Positions 5,444-5,454 of a stretch of 5,454 nt of DNA are shown here, piece by piece. The notes beneath the pieces are model-generated. The model saw only the letters and a program-made list of their open reading frames with translations, was not told the DNA's origin and did not search any database. Within the stretch, counting starts at the first letter, position 1. The number at the start of each line of letters is the position of its first letter. Source of the stretch: an uncultured Oscillospiraceae bacterium (GTDB taxonomy: Bacteria > Bacillota > Clostridia > Oscillospirales > Ruminococcaceae); contig CAKRVU010000096.1 in assembly GCA_934408835.1 (NCBI GenBank), positions 1 to 5,454 on the forward strand. Direction: 5' to 3'. The position numbers were made by a program, and so were the translations under genes.

Positions 5444-5454
5444 AAAATTTCCCG

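Overview
The window looks like a chromosomal housekeeping segment from a low-to-moderate GC Bacillota, most likely a member of Clostridia (perhaps the Oscillospiraceae side). The grounds are RNase Y, strong GGAGG-type ribosome binding sites, consensus sigma-A promoters with extended -10 elements, and the form of alanyl-tRNA synthetase (CQKCIRTPDIERVGKT segment and a Cys-rich catalytic-domain loop). The taxonomic call is inference; no search was run.

Layout. Positions 1-628 (minus strand) hold the N-terminal 209 codons of rny (RNase Y), cut by the window edge. Positions 629-1788 are a long divergent intergenic region. It carries a consensus minus-strand promoter for rny (833-861), a structured rny leader of about 200 nt, roughly 640 bases with no convincing gene but a dense set of short repeats, and the plus-strand alaS promoter (1503-1531). 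After that promoter comes an alaS leader of about 250 nt, which ends in a hairpin plus T-run just upstream of the ribosome binding site. alaS (1792-4449) follows, then a small HIT-family hydrolase gene (4527-4865), probably in the same transcript. A second extended -10 promoter (4954-4982) and a leader of about 190 nt precede secG (5183-5443), which ends 11 bases before the window does.

How the genes relate. alaS and the HIT gene form a plausible translation-related unit: AlaRS makes alanyl-adenylate, and HIT/HINT hydrolases act on AMP conjugates, including aminoacyl-adenylates. SecG is the small membrane subunit of the SecYEG translocon, with its own promoter. RNase Y, transcribed divergently, is the membrane-anchored mRNA-decay endonuclease.

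No new enzyme system, mobile element or CRISPR array is visible. The most interesting material is regulatory. The alaS leader appears to end in an intrinsic terminator but lacks a recognisable T-box sequence, so it may be a different or highly diverged attenuator. The secG promoter has a perfect inverted repeat in its spacer. The rny leader has a perfect 8-bp inverted repeat and other small hairpins.
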